Notes: a model not told the origin generated them from the letters alone. A stretch of 64,000 bases of DNA from Pseudomonas syringae CC1557 (GCF_000452705.1 NZ_CP007014.1:1488001-1552000), one strand, 5' to 3'; positions 46,706 through 56,918 are shown, counted from the first letter of the stretch. Program-made: numbers and translations.

Positions 46706-47585
46706 ACCCATCGATGATGTACTCGGCCATGCATTCGGTGATGGGCGAGGGCGTTTTCGGATTGCGCAGCAGCACGATGCTGGCGGTCGGCAGTTGTGGC
46801 AGTTGCTCTGCCTCGCCAAGAATGCGCAGGTCAGGTGTCACCAGGCTTTGCAGTTGTGCGGTCACTGCCAGCCCGGCGCTGACCACGGCCGTGATCGCTG
46901 CCATGCTGGAACTGGTGTAGGCGATACGATATTCGCGGCCTGCGGTGTCGAGTGCATTGCAGGCCCAGTCGCGACAGAAGCAGTGCGTGTTGAACATCGC
47001 CAGCGGGATGGGTGCCTGCTCGTGGGGGGCAAAGCCCATGGCTTCGATCCAGACCATGCGCTCCTGACGCAGCAACGTGCCGATCTCGGTGCCGGGCTTG
47101 CGCGTCACGATGGTCAGGTCCAGATCATGACGTTGCAGCAGCAGGTCTGAAGGCTCGCAATGCACCTCCACCTGAACCAGCGGATAAGCCTGCGCAAACT
47201 GCGACAGAATGCCGGGCAGAAAGCGCATGACGTAATCGTCGGGAGAGCCGATTTTCACCACGCCGACCATGTGCGGTTCGCGCAGCGTGTTGAACACTTC
47301 GCTGTGCAGCTTGAGGATGCGTCGCGCGTAACCGAGCAGCACCTGACCTTCGGCCGTCAGGTTAAGGGTGCGGCCGTCACGCTGGAACAACTGGCGCTGC
47401 ACGACATCCTCTTCCAGCCGCTTCATCTGCATGCTGACCGCTGACTGCGTGCGATTGACGGCTTCGCCTGCGCGGGTGAATCCGCCGTGATCGGCGATGG
47501 CTACAAAGGTACGCAGCAGTTCGGTATCAATGCTCGGATAGTGGGCCAATACATCAATCTCCCAGATGGACTGCATAAGAAACAT
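46695..47585 (-). CDS. LysR-family transcriptional regulator
   Basis: The 296-residue product has the winged helix at the N-terminus, with LLRTFVAIADHGGFTRAGEAVNRTQSAVSMQMKRLEE, and a periplasmic-binding-like effector domain (about 100-290). The start is uncertain between ATG 47585 and ATG 47576, as neither has a strong ribosome site. It is divergent from a DUF1127 gene, starting 58-70 bases away, which may be its target. It converges on the TSUP gene with an 11-base overlap. The ligand is unknown. Confidence 0.9.
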   Translation of the reverse strand: MFLMQSIWEIDVLAHYPSIDTELLRTFVAIADHGGFTRAGEAVNRTQSAVSMQMKRLEEDVVQRQLFQRDGRTLNLTAEGQVLLGYARRILKLHSEVFNTLREPHMVGVVKIGSPDDYVMRFLPGILSQFAQAYPLVQVEVHCEPSDLLLQRHDLDLTIVTRKPGTEIGTLLRQERMVWIEAMGFAPHEQAPIPLAMFNTHCFCRDWACNALDTAGREYRIAYTSSSMAAITAVVSAGLAVTAQLQSLVTPDLRILGEAEQLPQLPTASIVLLRNPKTPSPITECMAEYIIDGFRL

Positions 47586-47642
47586 TCGTTGGATTGATCC
47601 TACGCCCTGCGCGAGACTTTAGTCATCCACAGGGAGGGCTAG

Positions 47643-47876
47643 ATGATGAAAGGTCAAGAAGAGTGTGTACTCGCCGTAACATCCGCCGGACATTCGCCGT
47701 TTGGCAAGGCGTTGATAGCGCTGAAGCACCACCTGCGTCGCTGGCTGGAACTGCATCGCCAACGCCACTGTCTGGCGCAGATGAGTGATGGAACGCTGAA
47801 GGATCTGGGTTTGAGTCGTGCCGATATTCAGCAGGAGGTCGAGCGTCCTTTCTGGGACGACCCGCTCAAGCGTTGA
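47643..47876 (+). CDS. DUF1127 small protein
   Basis: The 77-residue protein has a helical N-terminal half and the DUF1127 core WLELHRQRHCLAQMSDGTLKDLGLSRADIQQE. The pattern of Arg, Leu and an L-x-D-I-G-L-S-like end is typical of small basic stress-related or RNA-linked proteins in proteobacteria. The ribosome site GGGAGGG lies close to the start, which may be ATG 47643 or 47646. It is divergent from LysR and 26 bases from the convergent DAHP synthase end. Confidence 0.82.
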   Translation: MMKGQEECVLAVTSAGHSPFGKALIALKHHLRRWLELHRQRHCLAQMSDGTLKDLGLSRADIQQEVERPFWDDPLKR

Positions 47877-47902
47877 GCGGGCATTTGACCTCGGTGCGTT
47901 AC

Positions 47903-49249
47903 TTAACGCCTGACCTGTTTCAGGGTCTCGGCGATCAGAAACGCCAGTTCCAGAGACTGATCGGCATTCATGCGTGGGTCGCAATGGGTGTGGTAGCGAT
48001 CCCCAAGGCCGTCTTCGGTGATCGGACGGGCGCCGCCGATGCATTCAGTGACGTTCTGGCCGGTCATTTCGATATGGATTCCACCGGCGTAGGTGCCTTC
48101 AGACTGATGCACCTGAAAGAACTGCTTCACTTCGCCAAGGATCTGCGCAAAGTCACGGGTCTTGTAGCCGCTGCTGGCCTTGATGGTATTGCCATGCATC
48201 GGGTCGGAACTCCACAGCACCTTGCGGCCTTCGCGCTCGACGGCGCGGATCAACTGCGGAAGATGGTCGGCGACCTTGTTGGCACCCATGCGCGCAATCA
48301 GGTTCAAGCGCCCCGGATCGTTATCCGGGTTGAGAATGTCGATCAGACGAATCAGATCGTCGGTGTTCATGCTCGGGCCAACCTTCACGCCGATCGGGTT
48401 GTTCACCCCACGCAGGAACTCAACGTGCGCGCCGTCCAACTGACGGGTGCGGTCGCCAATCCATAGCATGTGCGCCGAGCAATCGTAATAATCGTTGGTC
48501 AGGCTGTCGCGCCGCACAAAGGCTTCTTCATAATTGAGCAGCAACGCCTCATGGGCGGTGAAGAAACTGGTCTCGCGCAACTGTGGCGAGCTGTCCATGC
48601 CGCAAGCGCGCATGAACGCCAGTGTTTCGTCGATGCGCCCGGCCAGCTGGCTGTATTTTTCGGCCAGCGCCGAGTTGGCGATGAAGTCCAGATTCCACTT
48701 GTGCACTTGATGCAGATCGGCGAACCCGCCCTGAGCAAAGGCGCGCAGCAGGTTCAGGGTCGCGGTGGACTGGTTGTAGGCCTGAACCAGACGTTCAGGA
48801 TCTGGCACACGGCTTTTCTCGTCGAAACCGATACCATTGACGATGTCACCGCGATACGCCGGGAGCGTCACGCCGTCGATGGTTTCGTCATTGGCCGAGC
48901 GCGGCTTGGCGAATTGCCCGGCCATGCGTCCGACCTTGACCACCGGACAGCCGGCAGCAAAGGTCATCACGATTGCCATCTGCAACAGCACCTTGAAGGT
49001 GTCGCGAATCTTCGCGGCTGAAAACTCCATGAAGCTTTCTGCGCAGTCGCCGCCTTGCAGCAGGAAAGCACGCCCCTCGGTGACCTCGGCAAACTGACGG
49101 CGCAACTCGCGGGCTTCGCCAGCGAACACCAGCGGCGGGTAACTGGCAAGTGTCTGTTCGACCTTGAGCAGGTGCGCCGCATCAGGGTATTGAGGTTGCT
49201 GCTGAATCGGCATTGCCCGCCAGCTGTCGGGGCTCCAGGGTTGGCTCAT
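47903..49249 (-). CDS. Class II 3-deoxy-7-phosphoheptulonate (DAHP) synthase
   Basis: DAHP synthase condenses phosphoenolpyruvate and erythrose-4-phosphate, the first step to chorismate. The 448-residue protein is of the plant-like class [21 protein letters not shown] start, [33 protein letters not shown]-type and KVGPSM motifs, and SDPMHGNT for metal and substrate binding. I take the start at 49249, where the conserved N-terminus begins; the longer frame to 49402 overlaps the upstream gene's leader. Class II enzymes are often feedback-controlled or tied to secondary metabolites. It stands apart from the pheA/tyrA block. Confidence 0.93.
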   Translation of the reverse strand: MSQPWSPDSWRAMPIQQQPQYPDAAHLLKVEQTLASYPPLVFAGEARELRRQFAEVTEGRAFLLQGGDCAESFMEFSAAKIRDTFKVLLQMAIVMTFAAGCPVVKVGRMAGQFAKPRSANDETIDGVTLPAYRGDIVNGIGFDEKSRVPDPERLVQAYNQSTATLNLLRAFAQGGFADLHQVHKWNLDFIANSALAEKYSQLAGRIDETLAFMRACGMDSSPQLRETSFFTAHEALLLNYEEAFVRRDSLTNDYYDCSAHMLWIGDRTRQLDGAHVEFLRGVNNPIGVKVGPSMNTDDLIRLIDILNPDNDPGRLNLIARMGANKVADHLPQLIRAVEREGRKVLWSSDPMHGNTIKASSGYKTRDFAQILGEVKQFFQVHQSEGTYAGGIHIEMTGQNVTECIGGARPITEDGLGDRYHTHCDPRMNADQSLELAFLIAETLKQVRR

Positions 49250-49419
49250 TATTGGCTCTAGGGTTGTGCAATCGGACCGGTATGTTAGCAGTTCGTCGGG
49301 GGCCTGACAGTGCGGCGCACAGCATCGGGATGGCGTTGCGGCCTGCAAGATGTGACAAAGCCGCGCGCTTGCCGGACAATTCGCGTTTTGCGCCCGGCGC
49401 AACCAGACCAGGAACGGTA

Positions 49420-50181
49420 ATGACGGAAGAGCGTGAGCGCGTAGAGCGAATACTGGCTGAGGTGCATGACGCCTTCGGCATGATCCGCGTGCTGGAAGTG
49501 GAGGATTACCGCTTCCTCGAATTTGGCGATGCCATTGAGCAAAGTTGTACGTTTGTGGCGGACCCGAGCTGGCTGGAATACGACTACACCCGCGCCATGC
49601 TGATTGGTGCGTTGTGCCATGACGCCCCGGAAAGCGCGCTGTTTCTGGGGTTGGGTGCCGGAACGCTGACGCAGGCGTGCATGAAGTTTCTGCCGCTGGA
49701 AGACGTGGAAGTCATCGAGCTGCGCCCGGACGTGCCGCGTCTGGCCATGGAGTTCATGGGGCTCGATGACGATCCGCGTCTGTATATTCGCATCGGTGAT
49801 GCGCTTGATCTGCTGGACAGCGCCGAGCCGGCCGACCTGATCTTCGTCGACCTGTACACGGATGTCGGGCCTGGAGTCGGGCATCTGGCCTGGAATTTTC
49901 TGCAGAGCTGCCAGCAGCGCCTCAATCCCGGTGGCTGGCTGATTATCAATCAGTGGGCAACCGACGACGGCAAGCCGCTGGGCGCAGCGCTGTTGCGTGG
50001 TCTGTATCACCGCCATTACTGGGAGCTGCCGGTAAAAGAGGGCAATGTCATTCTGATCGTGCCTGCCGATCTGGATCAGACGCTTGATATCGAGGCGTTG
50101 AGTCAGCGTGCCGAGGCGCTGGCCCCTCATTTGGGTTATTCGCTCGATGCGTTGATCAAGGCGGTCCGATCTGCAACCTGA
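49420..50181 (+). CDS. Spermidine synthase-like methyltransferase-fold protein
   Basis: The 253-residue protein has the Rossmann-type fold of spermidine synthases, with a SAM-type motif [18 protein letters not shown] near residue 85. The acidic [12 protein letters not shown] and the [20 protein letters not shown] segment follow. The N-terminus begins [20 protein letters not shown], and the ATG at 49420 lies after CAGGAA. It lacks the aminopropyl-transfer gate residues I would expect, so the true reaction is unknown and it may be a methyltransferase-like homologue. It is divergent from the DAHP synthase gene. Confidence 0.78.
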   Translation: MTEERERVERILAEVHDAFGMIRVLEVEDYRFLEFGDAIEQSCTFVADPSWLEYDYTRAMLIGALCHDAPESALFLGLGAGTLTQACMKFLPLEDVEVIELRPDVPRLAMEFMGLDDDPRLYIRIGDALDLLDSAEPADLIFVDLYTDVGPGVGHLAWNFLQSCQQRLNPGGWLIINQWATDDGKPLGAALLRGLYHRHYWELPVKEGNVILIVPADLDQTLDIEALSQRAEALAPHLGYSLDALIKAVRSAT

Positions 50182-50635
50182 GTGGACAGATCGCGGCAAG
50201 CGCCTTCCGAATTCGGGGTGAGACAATTCGCCACACCACGTAGGCCGCAATACCGGTTATCCGCCAAGCCAGATTAAACGTTTAAGCGACAGGCCCCGCA
50301 AACGCGGGGCTGCGCCTTGCGCAATCAGTGAGGCGACGCTTTGAAGGCCTGTTATTGCTTACGCCGAGGGCAATGTCTCGTAAAAAAAAGACTCACTTTC
50401 ATGCGTAATTCCGGTATAGTGCGCGCCGGTCTTTAACAGGACCCTCGTCAAGGTATTGCAATTTCCCGAAGCCAGCTTCGGCTGCTTGTTCGCTCTGCGG
50501 ACTATCCTAGGCGATCCATTCATCAAACGTTTTCGCAAATCCCCGCCGACAAAGCAGCCAGGGTGACTTTAGGGTCGTACACGGCACGCGCAGCTTTGGA
50601 GCATGGGTCTTTGCGGATGCACTAGAGGCAGACCC
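50182..50635. other. Intergenic region with long deaD leader
   Basis: The 454 bases hold a GCCCCGC/GCGGGGC hairpin at 50293-50110-like position 50293-50310 after the upstream gene. A TATAGT box, a possible -10 element, lies at 50415-50420. No gene of convincing coding character is seen. If transcription starts near 50427, the deaD mRNA has a leader of about 210 bases. Long leaders are a known feature of cold-inducible helicase genes. Confidence 0.5.
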
Positions 50636-52315
50636 ATGACCCAGGAAATCGGCGGCTTCGCCGCTTTTGAACTTCATCCAAATATCCTCGCAGCCGTTAT
50701 CGCCACTGGCTACGAAGAGCCTTCGGCCATTCAGCAGCAGTCGATCCCGATCATCATGGCCGGCCACGACATGATCGGCCAGGCGCAAACCGGTACAGGT
50801 AAAACCGCCGCGTTCGCACTGCCTATCCTGCATCGTATCGACCCGAGCAAGCGCGAGCCGCAAGCACTGATCCTGGCCCCGACCCGCGAACTGGCACTTC
50901 AGGTGGCCACCGCGTTCGAGACCTACGCTAAACAAATGCCGGGCGTGACCGTTGTAGCGGTCTACGGCGGCGCGCCTATGGGCCCTCAGCTCAAGGCGAT
51001 CCGCAATGGCGCACAGATCGTTGTCGCCACTCCAGGCCGTCTCTGCGACCACCTGCGTCGTGACGAGAAAGTCCTGGCGACCGTGAACCATCTGGTTCTC
51101 GACGAAGCGGACGAAATGCTCAAACTGGGTTTCATGGACGACCTGGAAGTCATCTTCAAGGCCATGCCGGAAACCAAGCAGACCGTATTGTTCTCGGCTA
51201 CTTTGCCGCAGTCGATCCGTGCCATCGCCGAGCGCCACTTGCGCGATCCGAAGCACGTCAAGATCCAGACCAAGACTCAGACCGTTACCGCGATCGAGCA
51301 GGCTCACCTGCTGGTTCACGCTGACCAGAAGACCTCGGCTGTATTGAGCCTGCTGGAAGTCGAAGACTTCGATGCCCTGATCATGTTCGTCCGCACCAAG
51401 CAGGCGACCCTTGATCTGGCAAGCGCTCTTGAAGCCAAAGGCTACAAGGCTGCTGCACTGAACGGCGACATCGCCCAGAACCAGCGCGAGCGCGTTATCG
51501 AATCCCTCAAGGATGGCCGTCTGGACATCGTTGTAGCGACCGACGTTGCTGCCCGTGGTCTCGACGTTCCGCGTATCACCCACGTGTTCAACGTGGACAT
51601 GCCTTACGATCCAGAGTCCTACGTTCACCGTATCGGCCGTACTGGCCGTGCAGGTCGCGAAGGTCGTGCACTGCTGCTGGTCACTCCTCGCGAGCGCCGC
51701 ATGCTGCAAGTGATCGAGCGTGTTACCGGTCAGAAGGTTGCGGAAGTCCGCCTGCCGGATGCCCAGGCCGTCCTGGATGCGCGCATCAAGAAACTGACCA
51801 ACAGCCTGTCGCCGCTGGTAGCTGATGCCGAGTCGACTCACGGTGATCTGCTGGATCGTCTGACTGCCGATATCGGTTGCAGCCCTCGTGCCCTTGCTGC
51901 TGCATTGCTGCGCAAGGCTACCAACGGTCAGGCTCTGACCCTGGCAGCCATCGAGCGCGAGCGTCCACTGGTTCCGAACAACGCGCCTCGCGGTGATCGT
52001 CCAGAGCGCAGCGGTAGCAGCGACCGTGGTGATCGTCCTGAGCGTGAGCGTCGTGCGCCGGTTCCATTGGCCGAAGGCCGTGCTCGTTGCCGTACCGCGC
52101 TGGGTGCGCGTGACGGTATCGCTGCCAAGAACCTGCTGGGTGCCATCCTCAACGAAGGCGGCCTTGCCCGCGAAGCGATCGGCCGTATCCAGGTCCGTGA
52201 CAGCTTCAGCCTGGTCGAACTGCCGGAAGATGGTCTTGAGCGTCTGTTGACCAAGCTCAAGGACACCCGCGTTGCTGGCAAGCAGCTCAAGCTGCGTCGC
52301 TATCGCGAAGACTGA
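50636..52315 (+). CDS. deaD: DEAD-box RNA helicase DeaD/CsdA
   Basis: DeaD unwinds RNA in ribosome assembly and RNA decay, especially in the cold. The 559-residue protein has all helicase motifs: AQTGTGKT (motif I), PTRELALQ, TPGRL, DEAD in VLDEADEML (motif II), SAT (motif III), and the C-terminal HRIGRTGRAGREG (motif VI). After the core come a dimerisation region, a basic Arg/Ser/Asp-rich linker and a DbpA-like RNA-binding end. The start at 50636 follows AGAGGC. A strong terminator follows. Confidence 0.95.
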   Translation: MTQEIGGFAAFELHPNILAAVIATGYEEPSAIQQQSIPIIMAGHDMIGQAQTGTGKTAAFALPILHRIDPSKREPQALILAPTRELALQVATAFETYAKQMPGVTVVAVYGGAPMGPQLKAIRNGAQIVVATPGRLCDHLRRDEKVLATVNHLVLDEADEMLKLGFMDDLEVIFKAMPETKQTVLFSATLPQSIRAIAERHLRDPKHVKIQTKTQTVTAIEQAHLLVHADQKTSAVLSLLEVEDFDALIMFVRTKQATLDLASALEAKGYKAAALNGDIAQNQRERVIESLKDGRLDIVVATDVAARGLDVPRITHVFNVDMPYDPESYVHRIGRTGRAGREGRALLLVTPRERRMLQVIERVTGQKVAEVRLPDAQAVLDARIKKLTNSLSPLVADAESTHGDLLDRLTADIGCSPRALAAALLRKATNGQALTLAAIERERPLVPNNAPRGDRPERSGSSDRGDRPERERRAPVPLAEGRARCRTALGARDGIAAKNLLGAILNEGGLAREAIGRIQVRDSFSLVELPEDGLERLLTKLKDTRVAGKQLKLRRYRED

Positions 52316-52340
52316 TCTGCTCCTGAGCTGATCAGCCAAT

Positions 52341-52372
52341 AAAAAATCCCCGACTGGTTCGGGGATTTTTTT
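52341..52372 (+). terminator. Intrinsic terminator of deaD
   Basis: TCCCCGA (52347-52353) pairs with TCGGGGA (52359-52365) across a short loop. A residues precede and seven T residues follow. It also faces the end of the convergent dioxygenase gene. Confidence 0.88.
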
Positions 52373-52403
52373 GCTCTGGATTCAGGAAATTGTCGTTATC
52401 GCT

Positions 52404-53171
52404 TTAACCGAACCGATAGATGTCCATCCCCAGTGCGCCCATGGTGAACCCCTGATAAGCAATGCTGAACGCGCCACCCGCGCCGCGCGCGAAATACAGG
52501 GGTAGCAGATGCTCGTCACTCGGATGTGCACGCACAGCATGCGGGGCGAGGCTGCGGTAGCGGTGCAAGACGGCTTCATCGTCGTGCTGCAGCTTGTCGA
52601 TCATCCAGTCGCGAAACTCGGCCGCCCACGGCTCAGCGCTTTCCGGCCCGGCGTTCCAGTCCAGATCGCGCAGATTATGAGTAATGCTGCCGGAGCCGAT
52701 AATCAACACACCTTGCGCACGCAAGCCAGCCAGTGCCCGGCCAACCCGCGTTTGCAGCTCCGGCCCCTGGTGACTGGGCAGGGAAATCTGCACCACCGGG
52801 ATGTCGGCCTGCGGGTACATCAACGACAGCGGCACCCAGACGCCGTGGTCAAAAGGGCGTCTGCTGTCGATACGTGCAGGCAGGTCGCTGGCAGCCAGCA
52901 GTTCGACTACCGTCCGGGTCAGTTCCGGCAAGCCTGGAGCGGGGTATTGCACAGCGAATAGCTCAGGCGGGAATCCGCCGAAGTCATGCCAGGTTTCCGG
53001 CTGGGGATTGCCGTTGACGATAAGCTCGTGGCTTTCCCAATGTGCCGAGACCATCACGATTGCGCGAGGCTTGGGCAGGCTGGCAGCCAATCGGGTTAAC
53101 GCGGGACCACTTTCGCCAGGCTCCAGTGCCAGCATGGGAGAGCCGTGGGAAATGAAGAGGCTGGGGAACAT
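52404..53171 (-). CDS. LigB/DODA-type class III extradiol dioxygenase
   Basis: The 255-residue protein has the metal-ligand pattern of the class III ring-opening dioxygenases. His is in SLFISHGSP near residue 10, a second in SAHWES near 45, and more in RRPFDHGVWVPL and GSGSITHNL. Homologues such as E. coli YgiD open DOPA-like or protocatechuate-like catechols. The substrate here is unknown. A perfect 41-bp palindrome lies 11 bases before the start, directly upstream of the GGAG ribosome site, and is likely to control it. Confidence 0.88.
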   Translation of the reverse strand: MFPSLFISHGSPMLALEPGESGPALTRLAASLPKPRAIVMVSAHWESHELIVNGNPQPETWHDFGGFPPELFAVQYPAPGLPELTRTVVELLAASDLPARIDSRRPFDHGVWVPLSLMYPQADIPVVQISLPSHQGPELQTRVGRALAGLRAQGVLIIGSGSITHNLRDLDWNAGPESAEPWAAEFRDWMIDKLQHDDEAVLHRYRSLAPHAVRAHPSDEHLLPLYFARGAGGAFSIAYQGFTMGALGMDIYRFG

Positions 53172-53182
53172 TCAAAAGCTCC

Positions 53183-53223
53183 AGATCATGAGAATGACCC
53201 ATAGTGGGTCATTCTCATGATCT
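53183..53223. repeat. Perfect 19-bp inverted repeat, 3-bp spacer
   Basis: Arms at 53183-53201 and 53205-53223 are exact reverse complements, with TAG between. The arm begins AGATCATGAGAATGACCCA. It lies just upstream of the ribosome site of the leftward dioxygenase gene. It could be an operator for a dimeric or tetrameric regulator, an RNA hairpin in the leader, or a mobile-element relic. No T tract follows, so termination is unlikely. Confidence 0.9.
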
Positions 53224-53374
53224 AAATCTAATATAAGTTCTGACGGTTTTTGATCGGGTTTTCGGATGGTTTGAAAGGGCGGTGGCTCTGCGCAGGTCTG
53301 CTATCCGCCCTTGTGCCCATGCACAGCGCAGAGCGCGGGCGCAGGTTTAGACTTGCCCGCGCCTGCTGACACCC

Positions 53375-54262
53375 TCAACCGCGGCGGCGCAACGCTTCGA
53401 TGCGTTGTTCCAGTGGCGGGTGACTCATGAACAGGCCGGCGAGGCCCTTCTTGAGACCGGAGTTGATACCAAACGCCGTCAGGCTGTCAGGCATGTTCAC
53501 CGGTACGCCCTGCTCGGAACGCAGGCGTTGCAGGGCGCCAATCATCGCATCCGTGCCAGCCAGGCGGGCGCCGGCGTCATCAGCGCGGAATTCACGCTTG
53601 CGCGAAAACCACATGACGATGGCACTTGCCAGAAAACCCAGTACCAGCTCGGCAAAAATGGTCGTGATGTAGTAGGCGATTCCTTGACCGTTCTCGCTCT
53701 TGAAGATCACCTTGTCGACAAAATTGCCGATGATGTGGGCAAAGAACATCACAAAGGTGTTCACCACGCCCTGCACCAGCGCCAGCGTGACCATGTCACC
53801 GTTGGCAACGTGGCCGATCTCGTGTGCCAGTACGGCTTTCACCTCGTCCGGCGAAAAGCGCTCCAGCAGGCCCTGGCTGACCGCAACCAAAGCATCGTTC
53901 TTGTTCCAGCCCGTGGCGAACGCGTTGGCCTCATAGGCCGGGAAGATACCGACTTCCGGCATCTTGATGCCCGCGTCACGGGACAGTTGTTCAACGGTCT
54001 GCAGCAGCCATTGCTCATGACGAGTACGGGGCTGGGTGATGATCTGAGTGCCGGTGCTCATTTTCGCCATCCACTTGGAGATGAGCAGCGAAATCAGCGA
54101 GCCCGCGAAACCGAACACAGCGCAGAAAACCAGCAGCTGATTGAGGTTCAGATCAACCCCGTTGGCCGCCATGAACCCATTGAAGCCAAAGAGGCTCAGG
54201 GTGATGCTGGCAATCAGCACGACCGCAAGGTTAGTGGCCAAAAACAGCAAAATGCGCATCAT
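53375..54262 (-). CDS. htpX: Membrane zinc metalloprotease HtpX
   Basis: HtpX degrades damaged inner-membrane proteins. The 295-residue M48 protease has two N-terminal spans (about 5-25 and 32-55), the zinc motif His-Glu-Ile-Gly-His near residue 142, and two further spans (about 155-180 and 190-215). A third zinc ligand, Glu, lies in [10 protein letters not shown]. Expression is often CpxR- or stress-controlled, but no such box is clearly visible. The gene lies in a stress-repair neighbourhood with alaA, msrB and gpx. Confidence 0.94.
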   Translation of the reverse strand: MMRILLFLATNLAVVLIASITLSLFGFNGFMAANGVDLNLNQLLVFCAVFGFAGSLISLLISKWMAKMSTGTQIITQPRTRHEQWLLQTVEQLSRDAGIKMPEVGIFPAYEANAFATGWNKNDALVAVSQGLLERFSPDEVKAVLAHEIGHVANGDMVTLALVQGVVNTFVMFFAHIIGNFVDKVIFKSENGQGIAYYITTIFAELVLGFLASAIVMWFSRKREFRADDAGARLAGTDAMIGALQRLRSEQGVPVNMPDSLTAFGINSGLKKGLAGLFMSHPPLEQRIEALRRRG

Positions 54263-54470
54263 GGTCGAAACGTTCTCCTCAGGTAAATATGTAACTCGAT
54301 GCCGGGTATATAAGGGGGTGACCGCCGCTATTCAACACAGGGACTATTTCAAACTGTGTCGTGCTGACGTAATCAAGGGTAATCCCGACAAGCTGAACAG
54401 GACCTGAGCCAGGACGTCCGGCACCTGAAGGCATCTGATGCGCCAGCGCAGAGGGGGGGATGCGGGGCTG

Positions 54471-54499
54471 AAATAAAATGCCCCGAACGGGTCGGGGCA
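54471..54499 (-). terminator. Intrinsic terminator of alaA-like gene
   Basis: On the minus strand TGCCCCGA and TCGGGGCA form an 8-bp stem with a five-base loop. TTTTATTT follows. It lies 28 bases after the stop of the aminotransferase gene. Confidence 0.8.
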
Positions 54500-54526
54500 G
54501 GTGCAGGGCTGGCAGATGGAGTCTGT

Positions 54527-55738
54527 TTACTGACGATAACTTTTCAGGAAGTTACCGATCCGGCCAATGGCCTGCTCCAGCTCGTCAACGCGTGGCAGTG
54601 TCACCACGCGGAAGTGGTCAGGGTAGGGCCAGTTGAACGCTGTGCCCTGAACCACCAGCAATTTTTCCGAGAGCAGCAGGTCCAGGACGAACTTCTCGTC
54701 ATTGAGGATCGGGCAGACTTTCGGGTCTATGCGTGGAAAGGCATACAGCGCGCCCATCGGCTTGACGCAACTGACGCCGGGAATGGCATTGAGCAGTTCC
54801 CAGGTGCGGTTGCGCTGCTCCAGCAGACGCCCTGGCGGCAGGATCAGGTCGTTGATGCTCTGATAACCGCCCAGTGCCGTCTGAATCGCATGCTGGCTCG
54901 GCACGTTGGCGCACAGGCGCATGTTGGCCAGAATGTCGATGCCTTCGATATAGCTCTGCGCGTTGTGTTTCGGCCCGGAAATGGCGATCCAGCCGGAACG
55001 GAAGCCAGCGACCCGGTACGACTTGGACAGGCCGTTGAAGGTCAGGCACAGCAGGTCCGGCGCCAGTGAGGCGGTGCAGATGTGCACGGCGTCATCGTAA
55101 AGAATCTTGTCGTAGATCTCGTCGGAGAACACCACCAGATTGTGCTGGCGGGCCAGTTCCAGCATGCCCAGCAACACCTCCCGCGAATACACCGCGCCGG
55201 TCGGGTTGTTCGGGTTGATGATCACCATGGCCTTGGTATTGGGGGTGATTTTGGCCTTGATGTCTTCCAGGTCTGGCCACCAGTTGGCCTGCTCGTCGCA
55301 CAGGTAATGCACCGGGTTGCCACCGGACAGGGCAACGGCTGCGGTCCACAACGGATAGTCAGGTGCCGGAACCAGCACCTCGTCGCCGTTATTGAGCAGC
55401 GCCTGCATCGACATCACGATCAGCTCGGAAACGCCGTTGCCCAGGTAGATGTCTTCGACGCCTACACCTTCTACCTGCTTCTGCTGGTAGTACTGCATGA
55501 CCGCCTTTCGGGCGCTGAACAGGCCCTTGGAGTCACTGTAGCCCTGAGCCGTCGGCAGGTTGCGGATCACGTCCTGAAGTATTTCGTCCGGCGCCTCGAA
55601 ACCAAACGGTGCCGGGTTGCCGATATTCAGCTTGAGGATGCGATGACCTTCCTCCTCCAGGCGTTTGGCGTGCTTGAGCACTGGCCCGCGAATGTCGTAG
55701 CAGACGTTTGCGAGCTTGTTCGATTTGCTGAACTGCAT
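54527..55738 (-). CDS. alaA: Alanine/pyruvate aminotransferase, AlaA-like
   Basis: This 403-residue class I aminotransferase begins [20 protein letters not shown], as in AlaA. It has the substrate strand [30 protein letters not shown] and [11 protein letters not shown]. The PLP Lys is in [17 protein letters not shown], and the Arg in the C-terminal [12 protein letters not shown]. AlaA makes L-alanine from pyruvate and glutamate. The start at 55738 is set by the conserved N-terminus; the frame continues 102 codons further without a match. msrB is divergent, 187 bases away. Confidence 0.93.
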   Translation of the reverse strand: MQFSKSNKLANVCYDIRGPVLKHAKRLEEEGHRILKLNIGNPAPFGFEAPDEILQDVIRNLPTAQGYSDSKGLFSARKAVMQYYQQKQVEGVGVEDIYLGNGVSELIVMSMQALLNNGDEVLVPAPDYPLWTAAVALSGGNPVHYLCDEQANWWPDLEDIKAKITPNTKAMVIINPNNPTGAVYSREVLLGMLELARQHNLVVFSDEIYDKILYDDAVHICTASLAPDLLCLTFNGLSKSYRVAGFRSGWIAISGPKHNAQSYIEGIDILANMRLCANVPSQHAIQTALGGYQSINDLILPPGRLLEQRNRTWELLNAIPGVSCVKPMGALYAFPRIDPKVCPILNDEKFVLDLLLSEKLLVVQGTAFNWPYPDHFRVVTLPRVDELEQAIGRIGNFLKSYRQ

Positions 55739-55925
55739 GGTGATGATCCCGAAAATGGAGCGGTTGCCGGCTTGCAACGAGGGCCGCGGCACGGACGCCA
55801 TGAAAATGGGTTTGTGTGCGACAAACGCGGGTGCCAGACTGACGTCTGACCTGGCGCAATCATACGTGCCACCTGATCTGTGGAAAAGATACAGATCGGG
55901 CTTTTTCCGATTCGGAGGTGTACCT

Positions 55926-56321
55926 GTGGACAAGTTGCAGAAAACGCTTGAAGAGTGGAAGCAGATGCTCGACCCGGAGCAGTACAACGTTTGCCGCCTG
56001 AAGGGCACCGAACGGCCGTTTTCCGGCAAGTACAACGAGACCAAAACAGCAGGCGTCTATCACTGCATCTGTTGCAATGAGCCGCTGTTCGATTCCTCGA
56101 CCAAGTTCGATTCCGGCTGCGGCTGGCCGAGCTTCTACGCGCCGCTGGAAGGCAGTGCGGTGGTCGAAGTGCGCGATATCAGCCACGGCATGATTCGTAC
56201 CGAAGTGGTCTGTGCCAAATGCGACGCGCATCTGGGGCATGTGTTTCCCGACGGTCCGGAGCCGACCGGGTTGCGTTACTGCATCAACTCGGTGTGCCTG
56301 ACCCTTGAGCCCCGCGCATAA
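55926..56321 (+). CDS. msrB: Peptide methionine-R-sulfoxide reductase
   Basis: MsrB reduces the R form of methionine sulfoxide in proteins. The 131-residue product has zinc ligands Cys47/Cys50 (within CICC) and Cys96/Cys99, the catalytic Cys119 in RYCINS, and Cys65 as a possible resolving Cys in SGCGWPSF. The start is GTG 55926, seven bases after GGAGG. It is followed 111 bases later by glutathione peroxidase. This order with htpX and alaA matches the P. aeruginosa region I recall. Confidence 0.95.
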   Translation: MDKLQKTLEEWKQMLDPEQYNVCRLKGTERPFSGKYNETKTAGVYHCICCNEPLFDSSTKFDSGCGWPSFYAPLEGSAVVEVRDISHGMIRTEVVCAKCDAHLGHVFPDGPEPTGLRYCINSVCLTLEPRA

Positions 56322-56432
56322 CGCGAACGCGCTTATTCATCGGCATCAATCCCGGGAATTGGCGTGCGTGCTGTTCAATTGCACGCTAACGTCAATCGTC
56401 CTGAGACCGTCACAGCCCCGAGGCCTATGTCC

Positions 56433-56918
56433 ATGAGCGAAAACCTGCTGAGCATCCCTGTCACCACCATCAAGGGCGAACAGAAAACCCTGGCCGATTT
56501 TGCGGGCAAAGCGGTGCTGGTGGTCAATACGGCAAGCAAATGCGGCTTCACGCCCCAATACAAGGGGCTGGAAAAACTCTGGCAGGACTACAAGGACAAG
56601 GGGCTGGTGGTGCTTGGCTTCCCCTGCAACCAGTTCGGCAAGCAGGAGCCGGGAGATGAAGGCGCGATTTCCGGGTTTTGTGAGCTGAATTACGGTGTCA
56701 GCTTCCCGTTGTTCAAAAAAGTCGATGTCAACGGCGATCAGGCCCACCCTCTGTTTGTTCAACTCAAGCAGCAGGCTCCGGGGTTGCTGGGGACGGGGCG
56801 GATCAAATGGAATTTCACCAAATTCCTGATTGGCAAGGATGGCACGCTGGTCAAGCGTTTTGCGCCGTTGACCAAGCCGGAAGATATGACCGGCGAAATC
56901 GAAGCCTTGCTGCGCTAG
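56433..56918 (+). CDS. Glutathione peroxidase (Cys type)
   Basis: The 161-residue protein has the catalytic Cys37 in ASKCGFT in place of selenocysteine. The FPCNQFGKQEPG loop carries the conserved Gln, and FLIGKDGTLVKRF is the last family motif. IKWNFTKF supplies the Trp and Asn. Such Cys-type enzymes often use thioredoxin rather than glutathione to remove hydroperoxides. I start it at ATG 56433, behind GAGG. In P. aeruginosa an ospR regulator gene lies next to it, but none is seen here. Its 3' end overlaps the hybrid kinase gene by four bases. Confidence 0.92.
   Translation: MSENLLSIPVTTIKGEQKTLADFAGKAVLVVNTASKCGFTPQYKGLEKLWQDYKDKGLVVLGFPCNQFGKQEPGDEGAISGFCELNYGVSFPLFKKVDVNGDQAHPLFVQLKQQAPGLLGTGRIKWNFTKFLIGKDGTLVKRFAPLTKPEDMTGEIEALLR

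Noticed and set aside
50293..50310. A GCCCCGC/GCGGGGC hairpin after the spermidine-synthase-like gene considered as a terminator or REP element
   Set aside because: The stem is perfect but lacks a T run and I see no second copy in the window to support a repeat family.
50507..52339. A 610-codon frame antisense to deaD
   Set aside because: Same codon-bias effect; the helicase on the plus strand has every motif, and the antisense product resembles nothing.
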